Positions 10,581-22,869 of a stretch of DNA of 64,000 nucleotides are shown in pieces. The translations under genes were made by a program, and so were the position numbers. The DNA lies in the NCBI GenBank assembly GCA_936435175.1, contig OW386542.1:25814001-25878000 (forward strand), written 5' to 3'. Position 1 is the stretch's first letter; each line of letters begins with the position of its first letter. This DNA comes from Glyphotaelius pellucidus. Its lineage: Eukaryota; Arthropoda; Insecta; Trichoptera; Limnephilidae. A model generated the notes under the pieces. That model was not told the origin of the DNA. It saw nothing but the letters and a program-made list of their open reading frames with translations, and searched no databases.

Positions 10581-13500
10581 ATTTCTTTATGAATTGGCAT
10601 TTCAACGCACGCCGGGAATGCCTTATAAATTTGTTTAAAAATTGAAACAACCCGAACCCTAACCAGCCTTTCATAATTATTATGTATTTCATTAATTTCG
10701 AACTCTACAATTATTAGATCGTTAGTATTTTGAAGGAAAGCAGAACTATCACGCTTTAAAAACTTTTTTTACCATAATATATCTATTTACAAATATCCTT
10801 AAAATTTTTTTTTTTTTGGATTAGAATCTGAGAATTCAACCTTCCTACTCAGTGATCGGAATCAACTGCGCTACCAACCGGGTCAAATCCTGAGTTATTG
10901 ACTGACATTTATTTCATGTATTAAGTGCTGCAAAGTCAACGAATTTCAGAGAAATGCGTATATGTCCGCGTGTATGTTTGTGATTGCCACACCATTACCA
11001 AAAGTTGACGAAATGCATTGTGCTCGAAAAGAAGTCACTCTGCCCAGTTTTAGTTTGCCGAGCTCGATCGAATGTCGGGCAGTGGGTAAATTTCCACTTC
11101 ATTCAATCAAGAAAACAAAGATGAAATTGAATTAGATATATTTTAAAAAGGCACGCCTGTGTATCACCACACCTCCCACCCTTACTTATGGACTTCTATT
11201 CTGGATGATTACAACAAACCCCCTACAAGTCTTGTAGAGTTCAAGCTGCCTTAATGAAATTATTGAAAGGGTGGCAACAGTGTGAGGTTGATTTAGAAGC
11301 TCTACTATTCGAGAAGCGCTTATCATATAATCCCCACTACCCTTTATTGCAAAGCCCCAGACGAAGTAGCTTGGACATAGCTTAGGATATTGCTAGCTGG
11401 ATAAAACAAAAGCAGAAACTCTGGTAATATGAAAGACTTTGTCCAGGCGCACACGAGCAATTTTAGTTCGTGACATTTCATTAGTGTCACGTCACCTCGT
11501 GTGCGCACCTCCATTCTGCCATAATGAATTTTGATGCAGCGATACAACTATTGCCCGCAACGTTAAAGTTGCTCGTTTGCCCCAGGACTTTGACTACAAT
11601 ATTCGAAATGTTACAATGTAGGAATGATTTTTTTTCTGCAAAATAAATACAAAATTAATAATACCAAATTGAATTCATGTCTCAACAGTAGTGCACGTCT
11701 CTCCAATCAACATGATCTTCCAGTGACGTTTCAGTAACGTGGCGAAAGACAGGACTTAACATTAATAATAATACAAAGCATACATTTCTCTTCCTTCGTA
11801 ACGCATTCACCAATTCACCCTGACTTTGCTTTTTAATTAAGTATGTTATAGTTATATTATATCGAAGGTAGGAAGTACGCAAGCTGTGAGCCAGTTTAAT
11901 TGATTTTAATCTTTGTGTCAAGGTTAATGAAATTGGAAAGTTTTGGTTTATGTTTATTTACTAGCCATGCTGTGTGCAGGCTTAATTTGATAAACCGAGC
12001 CGACAGTTTGGTAATTAAGGGTGGGGAGAGGTTCGGAGTTGTTGTTTACTGTTTTTCTTTATCTTCTTACAAAGTTTTTCAAACATATTAACACTAAAAG
12101 GCAAGGCTTTTAAGATTACTTTTTTCCTGCAATAGCTTTCTTAGCTCTATTTTTGTGGAACATCTAACAATTGTTGAGTTAGAAATACTTGGCTTCTGAC
12201 AAGATTGAACGGAATGTTAACATATTTTTACAGATTTGAACAAATTTCGAAACGAAACCTACTGATTTCGAAACGTTCTGTAACGAAACCGTGTTTTTTT
12301 CTATTCAAATATAGCCTTTTTTTAGTTGTTTGTTGACACGAAATGTTTTTTTTTCAGTTTAGTTTTGTTTATAATTATGAACAATGATACAAATATCTAA
12401 ATGTTTAATTAAACTACTATTCTTATGTACCGGTCTTACATAACACACCGAAATACAATAAAAAGTCAAATAATTGCATAATTTAATATTCAGATTATAT
12501 TCTGTTTATAAGTTGAGCGTCCTTTAGGTGATTTTTCACGAAAATGGCGTTTTATAAATCAGCCGTATATTATTATTATTTAAATCAAATAAATTTTTTT
12601 TTAAATGACGATTTATTTTTATTTTAATATTATTTTTCTCTCCCTAGAAAACTTAGATACATATAATAACTCTTGAATTCGGTGCCAACATTACAATAAT
12701 GTCCTCGGTTTTAGAGGACGAAAATATATGGATGCAAAGGCATGAAAAAATTCTGCTTATGTAAAAATAAAGAAATTGTTCAGTTAATTGATTTATGAAA
12801 ATGGACTTGCATATTATGCAATACGTATATTATTTGTAGTGATCTACACATATTACATCTTTCAAAAGTAACTTTACTGGAGTTTTTCTTCTCGTTATCA
12901 ATATCTGCGAAGTTCTCTGAACGTTGATTTGCTTGGTTATATTTTTTACTTGTTTCCACGGATTTTTCAAAAAATAATGTAGTTGCAACCCGCCCCCCCC
13001 CCCCCATCCAAGTTTTGTTGAATTAATTCTTAAAACTATTAATGTGATTTTTCACTTAATTAAAAATAACATAATGTTGTTCACGTTACTATTGGCATCC
13101 TCTTACCACGGCCTCCTACTACCGTATCCAATTGGGATAAGTATGTTTTCGAGCTGAAAGTAGTCGGGAGGGGAATGAGATGAGTAAGAGGAAGTTGGGG
13201 GGAATATCTGACTATTCAGATCTAGTTATCAAACACAGCTAAAGCCATTTCAAACAAGGTTTCGGTTCTGATTAATGATCTTCCACCAGGCGATACTGAA
13301 AGTATTGCAATTCATTCAGTGGCGGCTGTTTATTGATCTTATTATTTATGATAATTTTTATGAAGGTATTTAAAGCTACTTCCAAAAACACGATAGTTCC
13401 TGGATAATTCGGCGACTACATTCAACTATGTATCTACTTACAGATTTTTTTTATTCGATAAATCTGGTTCTTATTTTAAGATGTGCGTATGCACTGTGTT

Positions 13501-15519
13501 GTAGGGTAGATATTTATAATTACATAGAAATTTAGCAAAGTCTGAAGGTATTTGCATAAAGTTTATACGTCTTCTTTCGTCGGTGAGAGTTCCCTGGTAG
13601 CTTTCTGATATTAAAACCCTTTCTGAATTTCTGAAAATAAATCCGTCGGAAAGTTTACAATCTCACGTAGGACGGCACCTGAGTTTGATAAGCTTGTTAC
13701 TTATGAAGTCGAGTTTTCAATCTTACTTACTTTGCGTAGTAAGAAGAAAATTACTAATGCATTGCTTCAGGTGATATTGGAATATTTACGTTTACTTGAA
13801 TTTTACATAGAGTTAGAAGCTTTCTGAGTGAAACTGAAAATCACCTTTATTGGAAAAGGTTCCAAGCACTGAAGAGATAAAACGATAAAAGTGGGTTGTG
13901 GTTGTGTCCGTGTGAACAAATTAAGAAAAAAATTATCTTCTATGGGGTGATATTGACCAATATTTTAAAATATCGGATTATTTCTTGACATAACTTTCAC
14001 TAGCCTATCTGGGACCTAAAGAACCTAAAGGTGTTGTAAATTGACGACTTCAGTTTTCTTTCAGATCTCCTAAACTAATCCAGGCGATGATTTTTTTTCT
14101 GTATTATTTGCTAAAATTATAACTAACAATATTATTTGCCGAAGGTACCTTCTACCTTCTGCGGGATTTTTTTTCTTTGGTTAAATAGCTTTTAAGGCGA
14201 CCACCTTTGTCCGTCAAAAATAACAAATAATAATAGTATTATTCTGTTTATATGTTGCGAATAATACTAACTGGCTAATTAAATCACCTGTTCTCTTCAC
14301 CCCCAGCCGACGTTACCTATAACCAGATTTAAATAGAAAAAACTAAAAATTAAAAGAAGAAGTCAATGGTAAAATTGAATAAGTCATATTGATTGATAAA
14401 TACCACGTATTAATTACCTACTTATACAGAGGATTAAGATAACTTGCTTGACTTACTTTAACCAGTGATTCCAGCGCTTATTTGGAGTAAATGGATGGCA
14501 TTTTGGTTTCATAAAAAAATTTACCTGAAATAAAAAATCTGAAGGTTTTGGACAGTTAAGGTCCAGGTGTTTAAGTTGTTATTGTTGGAATGGGCCACTT
14601 GCATGGATTTCATAATGACTTGAAAAAAATTGTGTGGATAGATTTTTCTACTAAGTTACGAAAATGTTACTAAATTTTTTTAGACATTTATGTTTTATTT
14701 TTATTTTTAATTAAATAAATCCGTTTTGTGGGCTCGTGACGTCACCACATGAAAATGTTCCGTCTCCGATAATATTCAATTAATTTAGTAAAATTTCACA
14801 CTGATTTAAAAAAAATATATATTGCAGCACTTTGATTTCCGGCGAATTTTTGAATTTGACCCTAATGGTACGGCCACACTGGGGCCAACTTCCAACTGCA
14901 AACGTTTGGACGATTTGGCAACCCAACACATCAGTCCCGCAATATTATTACGGGAGAGTGGTAAAAGATATTAAAGCAGATAAAAATTGTTCAAAATTTT
15001 AATTTTTTTAGTTTTACGAATCGAAATCAATATTATGGAAACCGAAGCATTGCTTGCTCAATTGTAGGCAACTTATAAGTTACAGCACCGAATCAGCTGT
15101 TCGATGTCCGCCATTTTGGAGTTGCTTTGGTGTGGAAGTAGCATAAAATTCACTTGCTTTATTGCCTGCGAGCTTCGTTACAGGTACTTTATGAATTATG
15201 TCCCGTCTTTCCGGTGTAAAAAATGGTCCGATTTTTGGTCGGATTGAAATTTTCAAAAAAAAATTGCCAGGGTTTCAAAAATACAAAAAAAAAAAAAAAT
15301 AAAAATGAAAAAAATGTCTAACCCGGAATTTTTTTTTAAATGTGTAATTTAATTTTTTTTTTTTTAATTGTCTATTTTTATAGTTTAGATTAGAAAATAA
15401 GAATTGAAGAAAGAACAACAAGACTTCGCCGGATATTGAAATTGATTTTCATTTATTTTAATTTCTTACTCCAAACAAAGCCGAAAATCTCTGGTTTAAG
15501 TTTGTCAGGTACGTCTCTT
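10581..15519. other. No gene or clear repeat recognised
   Basis: AT-rich DNA apart from the listed remnant. The 12,991-13,004 C run is a homopolymer. The short ORFs have AT-driven composition and no family resemblance. An element-like stretch at 14,860-15,260 (ggtacggccacactgggg, then gccgccattttggag-like sequence) could be an old transposon, but I cannot delimit it. Confidence 0.55.
10835..10900 (-). repeat. tRNA-like remnant
   Basis: The minus strand reads gacccggttggtagcgcagt then aggttgaattctcag, which resemble boxes A and B of a tRNA-derived repeat. Stems are poorly conserved. Confidence 0.3.
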
Positions 15520-15950
15520 AAAAGGGAGCCCGGTCGCTGAGAAATTATTTAACCAAACTGTTGCTGTCACTGTGGTTCATACTCCCCCGAATTCTGAGCG
15601 AAAGGGACAATACACCTCAGGCTGATAATACCTGAATAAAATCATCAAAATATAGGTTTTGTTCTCCCCATTTTTCTCCTCCAAAAGTGGATCGATTTAA
15701 AAAAAAAAATTTGTACGTTTTTCTTTTTCAAAAAATACGTTAGCTGGTTTGTATAATGTCTATTGATGGCGTTCAAACTGGGCAATTTAACGATTTGTGG
15801 AGAGTCCCCACTCTTACAAGAAGTAACTTAACAAAAAAGCGAAACGCTAGTGGTCGATATCTATATTGTATAAAAAAATATTTGCATTAATGCAAAAATC
15901 CAGGGAGGAAATTGGGGAATCCGTTTGTGTGGACAAAACGCCGCAATAAC
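15520..15950 (+). repeat. Dispersed repeat 'CCCGGTCGCTGAGAAATT', copy 1
   Basis: Shares aaccaaactgttgctgtcac, ctcaggctgataatacct, atccagggaggaaattg and gtggacaaaacgccgc, in the same order, with 39958-40465. About 430 bp in this copy. No ORF or terminal repeats seen. Confidence 0.7.
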
Positions 15951-16459
15951 AAATAACAAACCAATGTCAAATAATAAAAACAAAAAAAGGAATTAGAAAA
16001 TGAATATGTTTTTTCTAACGAAATTTAAATTACAACCAGGACCTAATTGAAATCAAAAAACTTTTTTTTTGTATAAGGCAATTTACCCTAAAAGAGTGCT
16101 ATGTGCAAAAAATCTTAATAAACGCTAGAATTTGACAGCAGACCTACCACTGAAGAGATGCGATCTACAAATTTTTTTTTTTAGTTCCTATCTATCTAGA
16201 ATCACAATAAAACATTTAATATCTAAAATCAATCAGATTGGCTTGAGTATATTAATAATCTAATCATTTTGTGTATCTCTTAATCTCCCTGGTGTATATC
16301 TCTTAATTATTGGATAATTTAATCAAATGGCAACATCACATTTTCATTTGGAAACAACCTACGTTCAATTGTCTTTTCTATTTGTTCTGTGATGATGTGA
16401 TGAGCGCCGCATACCATTCAGCATTATGCCCCGACCATATTTGAAAAAAAAAAGAAATC

Positions 16460-16747
16460 GAGTGCAGTTCACACGCGGTAGAAGCGAAACTTCACCAAAA
16501 CAATCTCAACCAATAGGAGCTTTGAAAATGAGATCGTAATCAAAGCGGCCAACGAACTGAGTTTGACGCTTCGTAGGTACTGTAATGCGTCATTTCCGTT
16601 TCATATCTCAACCAGGATGCCTTGAAAAGTGAGATCATAACCAAAGCAGCCAATGAGCGCAGTTTGACGATTTGTAGGTACTGTAATGCGTCATTTCCGT
16701 TTCATCCGAGTTTCAAATCGCATCGTGGCTAAAGGAGTTTCACTTCA
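16460..16747 (+). mobile_element. 'TGCAGTTCACACGCGG' miniature element, subtype A, two internal units
   Basis: Both ends intact. The interior has two units of about 102 bp, each ending tgcgtcatttccgtttcat. Subtype A is marked by ctcaaccaataggagc and gatcataaccaaagc. Confidence 0.75.
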
Positions 16748-16979
16748 AAAAGCTTCTGGCTACCTTTCCAGCCAATTACATTGATTTTCTGTGACAATGA
16801 TGGGGGTATTCTTATTGCAATCAAATATTATGTTACATGAAGCTTTTGGCTGAGTAAATGAAAAATCTATGTGCTATTTAAGTTGGTAAATAATACAGAA
16901 AATAACACGGTGAACTCATGACGCTTAAATCTAAATTATTAGATGTGTTTTATTGAATAAATATGTTAGTAATTTGCTA

Positions 16980-17090
16980 GCGTTTATGTGGTTGTAATTT
17001 AAGAACCCGACTTTGAGTACATCTCTGATGCCACGCTTTACGCAAAGCCATCTTCGTACGTCAAGTTTGTTACATAGCTACTGTCGAATG
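16980..17090 (+). repeat. Short dispersed repeat, pair with 41915-42020
   Basis: aatttaagaacccgac, tctgatgccacgctttacgc and ttcgtacgtcaagtttgt match aatttaagaatccggc, tctgacgccgcgccttacgc and ttcgtacgtggagtttgt near 41915-42020 in the same order. Confidence 0.55.
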
Positions 17091-17709
17091 TCGTGCCGCC
17101 AGCAGCTCGCGAAGCGGGTTTTAGTTTCTAATTGGATAATAATATGCATTTAGAGATTATTTTCTATGCAACTAAAATCTGTTAATTACGGAGACCATTG
17201 GTCTCACATCTGGTTGGCAAGTTGTCAAATTTTTCGAAGCAGCGCTTGAACTCGAAAATTTTACCAACTGGAACGTTTAGTACTTCCCGTATGTTTTGCG
17301 AACCATGACCTTCATTAACATTTAGTGCTTTTCCGCATTTTAAAACAAGGATTTTTTTGCATAATTATTTCGCCTAATTGTTTGGTTACAGCTGCTGACG
17401 ATTACTCTCGCAGAAAGGAGAGTGTTTTGTTACGTACTTAACATAATAGTAAAATACAAAAGTGGAAATTATGATATCTACCGCATGGAACGCCATTGCT
17501 TACATATTATAATTTTTTTCAATAACTTTATTTTTATTTGAGACAAAAACAGGGCGCATACATATGAAACATGCTTGTTGGTAATACAAAAAGTATTAGT
17601 ATTCCAACCTAAAAATGCTCTGCGTTCATACTAATGCACATAAACATAACCGTTTATAATATTTCTTCCATGGTGCTGAGGTACTTCTTATTTAGTTCTA
17701 CTTCGACGT

Positions 17710-17830
17710 TACACCGCTTCTATTTAAGTGACTGAAATCGGTTGTACGAAATACGGTTTTCAACAACCGGAGTCGCGTTCCGGTTTATTACGAATGTTTT
17801 TGTATAAATATTGACCATATTACTCTTTCT
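17710..17830 (-). repeat. Partial duplicate of the unidentified ORF
   Basis: gttgtacgaaatacg, caacaaccggag(t/c)cgcgttc and cggtttattacgaatgtt recur here and at about 17880-17940. Compared with the ORF, about 55 bases between the two conserved blocks are missing, which breaks the reading frame. Confidence 0.65.
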
Positions 17831-17842
17831 CGAATCTGAAAT

Positions 17843-18160
17843 CTATCCAATATAAATTATCTGAAATCCTGATCCATTGTTGTACGAAATACGAATTTCA
17901 ACAACCGGAGCCGCGTTCCGGTTTATTACGAATGTTATTGTATCGAATCCCTGTTTTGCGGTAACCATGTTACACAAGCGCTGAATAGTAAATATTGACC
18001 ATACTACTCTATCTCGAATATCTGAAGGAGTGAATGGAGTTTTCGTCCAATACAGGCTACTGTAGTCGCTCAATAGCGCCTTCAGATAACAATGCGAATC
18101 GTTATTATAAAATTTTGCCTTGTCAACTGACATGCAATATCTCCCATTGAACACCTGCAC
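17843..18160 (-). pseudogene. Unidentified ORF of about 105 residues, apparently a fragment
   Basis: The minus frame is open for over 105 codons and reads like real protein (for example YLKALLSDYSSLYWTKTPF, DIRDRVVWSIFTIQRLC, FDTITFVINRN). There is no ATG at the start; the frame opens after a TGA upstream. Just beyond its 3' side (17710-17830) parts of the same sequence recur in pieces and in different frames (IRERVIWSIF; TFVINRNATPVVENRISYNR), so the locus is a duplicated, decaying remnant. I do not recognise the family. It could be from a mobile element or an old integrated sequence. Confidence 0.4.
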
Positions 18161-18981
18161 TGTCAGAGTTCAAACTGAAAGCACTTTGCTGAAGTAAACA
18201 CAATTATTATTCTCAACCCGTTAGTATTTCTAACTCGGGCTTACCGTCTTTTCAATCTAAAACTTCTTTGTTTATTCGTTTACTCGGGACTTACAAAATG
18301 TTCTTGCAAAGCATATTTGCAACAGAGTTTTACTTAGAAAAAGTATTTATCTATTTGATTTTGTATGTACAGGTCTACCTGTACAACAGTTTTCTTGGTA
18401 AGGTGAATTGATATTTTAACTCTCTCAAAACTAGTCTTCTTTAAAAACCTAAATTCTCCAAAATAGTCTATAAAAATAATTTAGAAGAAACATCTTTTAC
18501 CTCCAATTGAATATACAAAGATGTTATTGCGGATCAATAACAAAAAGATAATATTATCAAATGAATTAAAGCAATATTTTATTTATAAATTTCTTGAGAA
18601 AAACGGCGAGTAAATAAATAAGAGCTGCCTTTTATATAATGAAAGATTCTTGTTTCCAATGCGCATATTTTCTCCGAAATAACAATTATCTGTCTATTGA
18701 TAAATATTTATTTGATTTAATTTTTTCTGTTATTCGAAACCTCTTAAAATTATATTAACTCTATAATATAATGTATAATCTATAATATTTTAACTCTCTC
18801 AAAACTTTCAGAAAATTGTATATTTCTGTCTAAAAGGTCCTCCTTTATATGGTAAAATATCTTTCCTTGCGGTTACGTACAACTAATTTTGACAGTCACA
18901 TTTATTTTGACAATACAGTTCAAACAATGAAATTCACATGAACCTCAATCAGGACAAAGGGGGCCAAGAATCTGACATTTC

Positions 18982-19443
18982 TTTTTTTTACATTAGCTTC
19001 ACACAGGAGGCCGTGAGGAAAATAACTTCCCTCAAGGCCTATGTCATCTTTGGGGATGCTGTGCGGAGCGTCTTTTTAGAAAAGTAAGAAAAGGAAGTTT
19101 TGGGAAGAAAAAAAGATGTGGGGAGAGGAATCTGGGGGTCAGTGTGTCCAAGAATGACGGACGAATCCATCCCTCCCACTGCAGTGTAAGGTGATGTTCC
19201 AGGAGAGTCCTGGTTGAGAGGTCAAAAGTTCTCCCTTCATCAATCTCTCCCGATTCGGCCTGCTACGCATTTGATGGATAGACACTTCCACCACCAAGAT
19301 CCGAACAAACCTTACCCCTGAACCCGGGCACCGCTGCTTTGTCACCAAACGTAGCGAACCACTTGGGATGACCTATGGCGGAGTTGTTGGTTATCCAATA
19401 AATGGTTCCCGGGACGGCGGTACCCAAACCCGCCTTCCAAATA
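18982..19443 (-). repeat. 'GTGGTTCGCTACGTTTGG' repeat family, copy 3
   Basis: Near full-length reverse-orientation copy, with the poly(T) side on the left (the A-rich end on the minus strand). The short ORFs it contains are not conserved between copies, so it is taken as non-coding. Confidence 0.75.
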
Positions 19444-20199
19444 TTATTATGAATGAATTAAACTTTTACGTTAGTTTTTACTGTTTTGCCTTTGAACAGA
19501 ATTTGAGGTGGAAAGAAGAAATTCACTTTTCTGCGCGAAAAACATTTATTGTAAAAGCAAAATAGATTTTCAAAGGTATTGTATTTCTTAAATTATCTTC
19601 TTGAAAACTGCGTCTTCTTTCGGTGTTACTGGATCGGTTTTCATTCAATTTTGTTTACTATGGCGGATTCCTATCAATATTTTTTTATGTTTACTTTCTG
19701 CTGAAAGTCTCTAGATTTTAGAAATCTTTAATAAATCGCTCGTTAAGTTGCTTATAATAATTCGTAATAATTTTAAAAGGGGCGATGGAATTGAAGGACT
19801 GTCAATATAATTCACGATGATTATAATAAACCGAATCATGTTATGCTAATAATTTGATTCAGGCAAATAGTATTGCAATTTCATAGAGCAATCGGTTTGT
19901 TGTTTCATAGAGTAATTAAATCTAAATGGCGTATAAACCGCTATTTGATTATCGTGATTGTTATTGAGTTATTCATAGAAATTCTAATTCATAATCCTTA
20001 CTTGGAAAGCAATCAGTTCGTTGTTTGATAGGGTAATAAATCTATATAATCTATAATAGCTTTGATAAACAACTATTTGACAATGGTATTCATTATCGTG
20101 ATTTTTTTCGTATTTATATGTAGAAATGACATCCACCGTGTTGCAAACCTTCTTCTTTTTCGTGTGCACTTTGTGAAAATGTCTCTCTATCTTGCGCTG

Positions 20200-20690
20200 C
20201 CCGGAATAGCTCCTCCATACTTCTAATACCAGTCCACTCTCGTACATTTCACAGCCAAGACATTTGTCTTCTACCAGGCCCTCTGCAACCCTCTATTATG
20301 CCTTTCAATATTAATGGGAGTAAGTGATACTTCTCCCCTCGAAGTATGTGACCCAGATATGAAATTTTCCTGACTTTTATTAATGTAAGCGGTTCTGTAT
20401 CTGCTCTAGCCCGCCTGAGAATTTCTGTGTTGGTGATCATGTCGGTCCATGGGACCTTGATCATTCTCCGGTGAAGCCACATTTCAAAAGCCTCTGATCT
20501 GTTCATGGTATTTACTTTCAAGGTCCATGTCTCACATCTAAAAGCAAGATCAACCACACATAACATTTTAACATTCTCTGCCTTAGTTTTAAATTCATAT
20601 TGTCATTCCAGAAGAGAGATTTCATTTTACTGAATGCAGTTCTTGCTGCTTCAATTCGCACTTAACCTCTACATTTGAGTGAAGAGTCTC
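20200..20690 (-). pseudogene. Non-LTR retrotransposon reverse-transcriptase C-terminal part
   Basis: The minus frame reads CETWTLKVNTMNR, WLHRRMIKVPWTD, LGHILRGEKY and GRRQMSWLED, the standard layout after the polymerase core. Upstream (higher coordinates) the same protein continues through AARTAFSKMKSL with a frame break near 20597. The frame shifts again around 20248. Non-functional. Confidence 0.75.
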
Positions 20691-21129
20691 CGTAAGAATT
20701 TTATTTATTTATTTATGTCTATTCTTGAATACACAATTTTACAATTGATTACAGAGGTTTACATAGGAGTACAAAAAAACGTTAATTTTCAGTAGCAGTA
20801 AGCGAAAAGATTTTTTTTTTTTTAAGTATTATGTTGGGTGTAAGGTAGGTTTGAGAAGGTAAAACTGTGTGTGGGTAATATTGTATGTTTCGTGAACACC
20901 TCACTAGGAGAACCTGTGCTGAGGTGTTGACGTGCTTATGATTAAGTGTGACAAGTATTTATGTGTTGTTGTAGAAAATTAGTTATTTAATTATTTTTTT
21001 TTTTATACATTTTATTATCGCATACACTGATTATTTAGAATGAAAAAATATGTATAAAATACAAATCCATATATACACATATATGCACATGTTTACTTAG
21101 AATACTTCCGAGTTATTTAAATCTTTCCA

Positions 21130-21300
21130 CCTTTTCGACATTGCAATCATTTAACTGTATCACTGATTCAGAGTGAACTAGTCGTCTAAATATCATCCAT
21201 TTAGTTTTATTGACGTTGATTGTTAGGCCCAGTTGCTCACCAGCATTATTAACAAGATTGCAAACCTCAATCCTCTTAATGTGGTTTTCTGTGTGTAGAA
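21130..21300 (-). pseudogene. Non-LTR reverse-transcriptase fragment upstream of the 20200-20690 part
   Basis: The minus strand encodes LVNNAGEQLGLTINVNKTKW and MIF, a motif located shortly after the catalytic YADD region in many reverse transcriptases. In coordinates it is separated from the next part of the same protein by about 440 bases of unrelated AT-rich DNA, consistent with an insertion. Confidence 0.6.
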
Positions 21301-22131
21301 AGTGCTGAGACTGATTGTCAGCGCTATTGGTTCACCTACGTACAAGCTTTCAAATACCTTACGAAATTACTGCAAATTCAAATTGGAAAACTGAATCGCG
21401 GATAGAGGTTTCCACAGTTCTAATTTTAACTAACATCTAACTTAAGAAGGCGAAGATTGAGAAATATAATATTCTGAACAGTTTTGACGCAGTGTGTCTT
21501 TTCAATAATTCGCCTCTAGAAGATTCCATGACGATGTACAATGAGTTAGATCACTCCCTCAAAACAGAACCCTTTGCATTCTAGGGTGAACTTTTGAGCG
21601 GAAGAAATTGCATTGGGCAGTTAGTTGTCGCCAGTTCTAGGAAACTTACATACTTATGGTGAAGTCTAAAGTAGCACCCGACACAGCTTCGGCTGTTCCT
21701 AAAGTAAGATGGTCGATGATGCATTTGCCCTCATGGAGCAGAGATAAGCTGGACGAGTTCCTGAACCATCTTAATTCACTCCACAGAACAATCATTGCAG
21801 TTAGAAAACCAATATAAAATCATGTCTTTTCTGACGTAGAGGTGACGCGAAAAGAAGATGGTAGCCTGGGGTATAGATGACTAACCCAAACAAATAGGTG
21901 TCTACACGCTGAATCACATCACCTTCCAGCGTAGAAATCAATGATGCATTCATTGGTGACCCCAGCGACCAAAATAAGCGAAGAACCAAAAATTAGACCA
22001 AATCAATGGAGCGAAATGGGTTACCCCGCAAGACAGATAAAGCAAATCATAATTTTTAATTAAATGAAGACATTATGAGCGAAACTCAATCGAAAATCTG
22101 GAAACAGAAAAATCAGAAAAAGATATTGGCA

Positions 22132-22207
22132 CCTCTGGGACTCGAACCCAGGACCTCCCTACTTTCCGGGTTGGGCGCTCTTATCCACTGAGCTAAGGTG
22201 TCGATAT
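22132..22207 (-). pseudogene. tRNA-like sequence, left arm (probable tRNA pseudogene)
   Basis: Inverted copy of the tRNA-like segment in the right arm, with the same malformed 9-base anticodon loop and the same A:C acceptor mismatch. The identical defects show that both arms derive from one already altered sequence. Confidence 0.6.
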
Positions 22208-22616
22208 CCAATTCGGTCACTTTTAACTGTACCATACTTCGACTAAGAACCACCCATATTATCTTCATTTTTCTTAACGCATATTTTTATTGGCTGTCAT
22301 CTTTATGAATGATTGAGTTTCGCTCATAATGTCTTCATTTAATTAAATATTACAGTTTGAGGTTTTACTCATAAAGTTAAAATAATAAATAATAATATTC
22401 ATCCCAGACTTGCAGAAGAGTCAATAGATGTCGTACATTAAATAAAATGGATAATAATTTATCCAGACACCATCTAGATTGCATTTAGTTCGAGTTGAAT
22501 CTTGCAATCATTCATAAAGATGACAGCCAATAAAAATATGCGTTAAGAAAAATGAAGATAATATGGGTGGTTCTTAGTCGAAGTATGGTACAGTTAAAAG
22601 TGACCGAATTGGATAT

Positions 22617-22692
22617 CGACACCTTAGCTCAGTGGATAAGAGCGCCCAACCCGGAAAGTAGGGAGGTCCTGGGTTCGAGTCCCAGAGGTGCC
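22617..22692 (+). pseudogene. tRNA-like sequence, right arm (probable tRNA pseudogene)
   Basis: Cloverleaf parts are visible: acceptor GACACCT/AGGTGCC with one A:C mismatch, D stem GCTC/GAGC, T arm CTGGG-TTCGAGT-CCCAG, and box A (TAGCTCAGTGG) and box B (GGTTCGAGTCC). The anticodon arm is abnormal: CCCAA pairs with TAGGG with one mismatch around a 9-base loop (CCCGGAAAG) instead of 7. No amino-acid identity can be assigned and the molecule is probably not a working tRNA. More than 100 bases of the repeated unit lie 5' of it, unlike typical tRNA-derived SINEs. Confidence 0.6.
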
Positions 22693-22869
22693 AATATCTT
22701 TTTCTGATTTTTCTGTTTCCAGATTTTCGATTGAGTTTCGCTCATAATGTCTTCATTTAATTAAATATTACAGTTTGAGGTTTTACTCATAAAGTTAAAA
22801 TAATAAATAATAACAAATCATAATTGTTTATAAAAATATTATTGTTTCTTTAATTTATTTTTATAAATA

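Larger units (their letters stand above)
22055..22813. mobile_element. Composite inverted insertion with two tRNA-like copies
   Basis: The left arm (22055 to about 22309) is the reverse complement of the right arm (about 22501-22765). Both contain the same tRNA-like segment and nearly identical flanks. After the left arm comes a direct copy of the element's 3' tail (22310-22395, ending aataataaataat), then about 105 bases of other sequence, then the complete right copy ending in the same tail. The whole is flanked by the 12-bp direct repeat CAAATCATAATT at 22043-22054 and 22814-22825, the signature of one insertion event. An inverted 5' part joined to a direct 3' part resembles twin-primed retrotransposition; that mechanism is inference. 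A decayed third copy lies just downstream. Confidence 0.8.

Noticed and set aside
10307..10692. Three overlapping ORFs around a G-rich stretch
   Set aside because: Pro/Gly/Arg-rich translations of purine-rich low-complexity DNA within a repeat; no conserved protein feature.
22617..22692. Functional tRNA gene
   Set aside because: The anticodon loop has nine bases with a mismatched stem and the acceptor has an A:C pair; the copy is part of a mobile composite.
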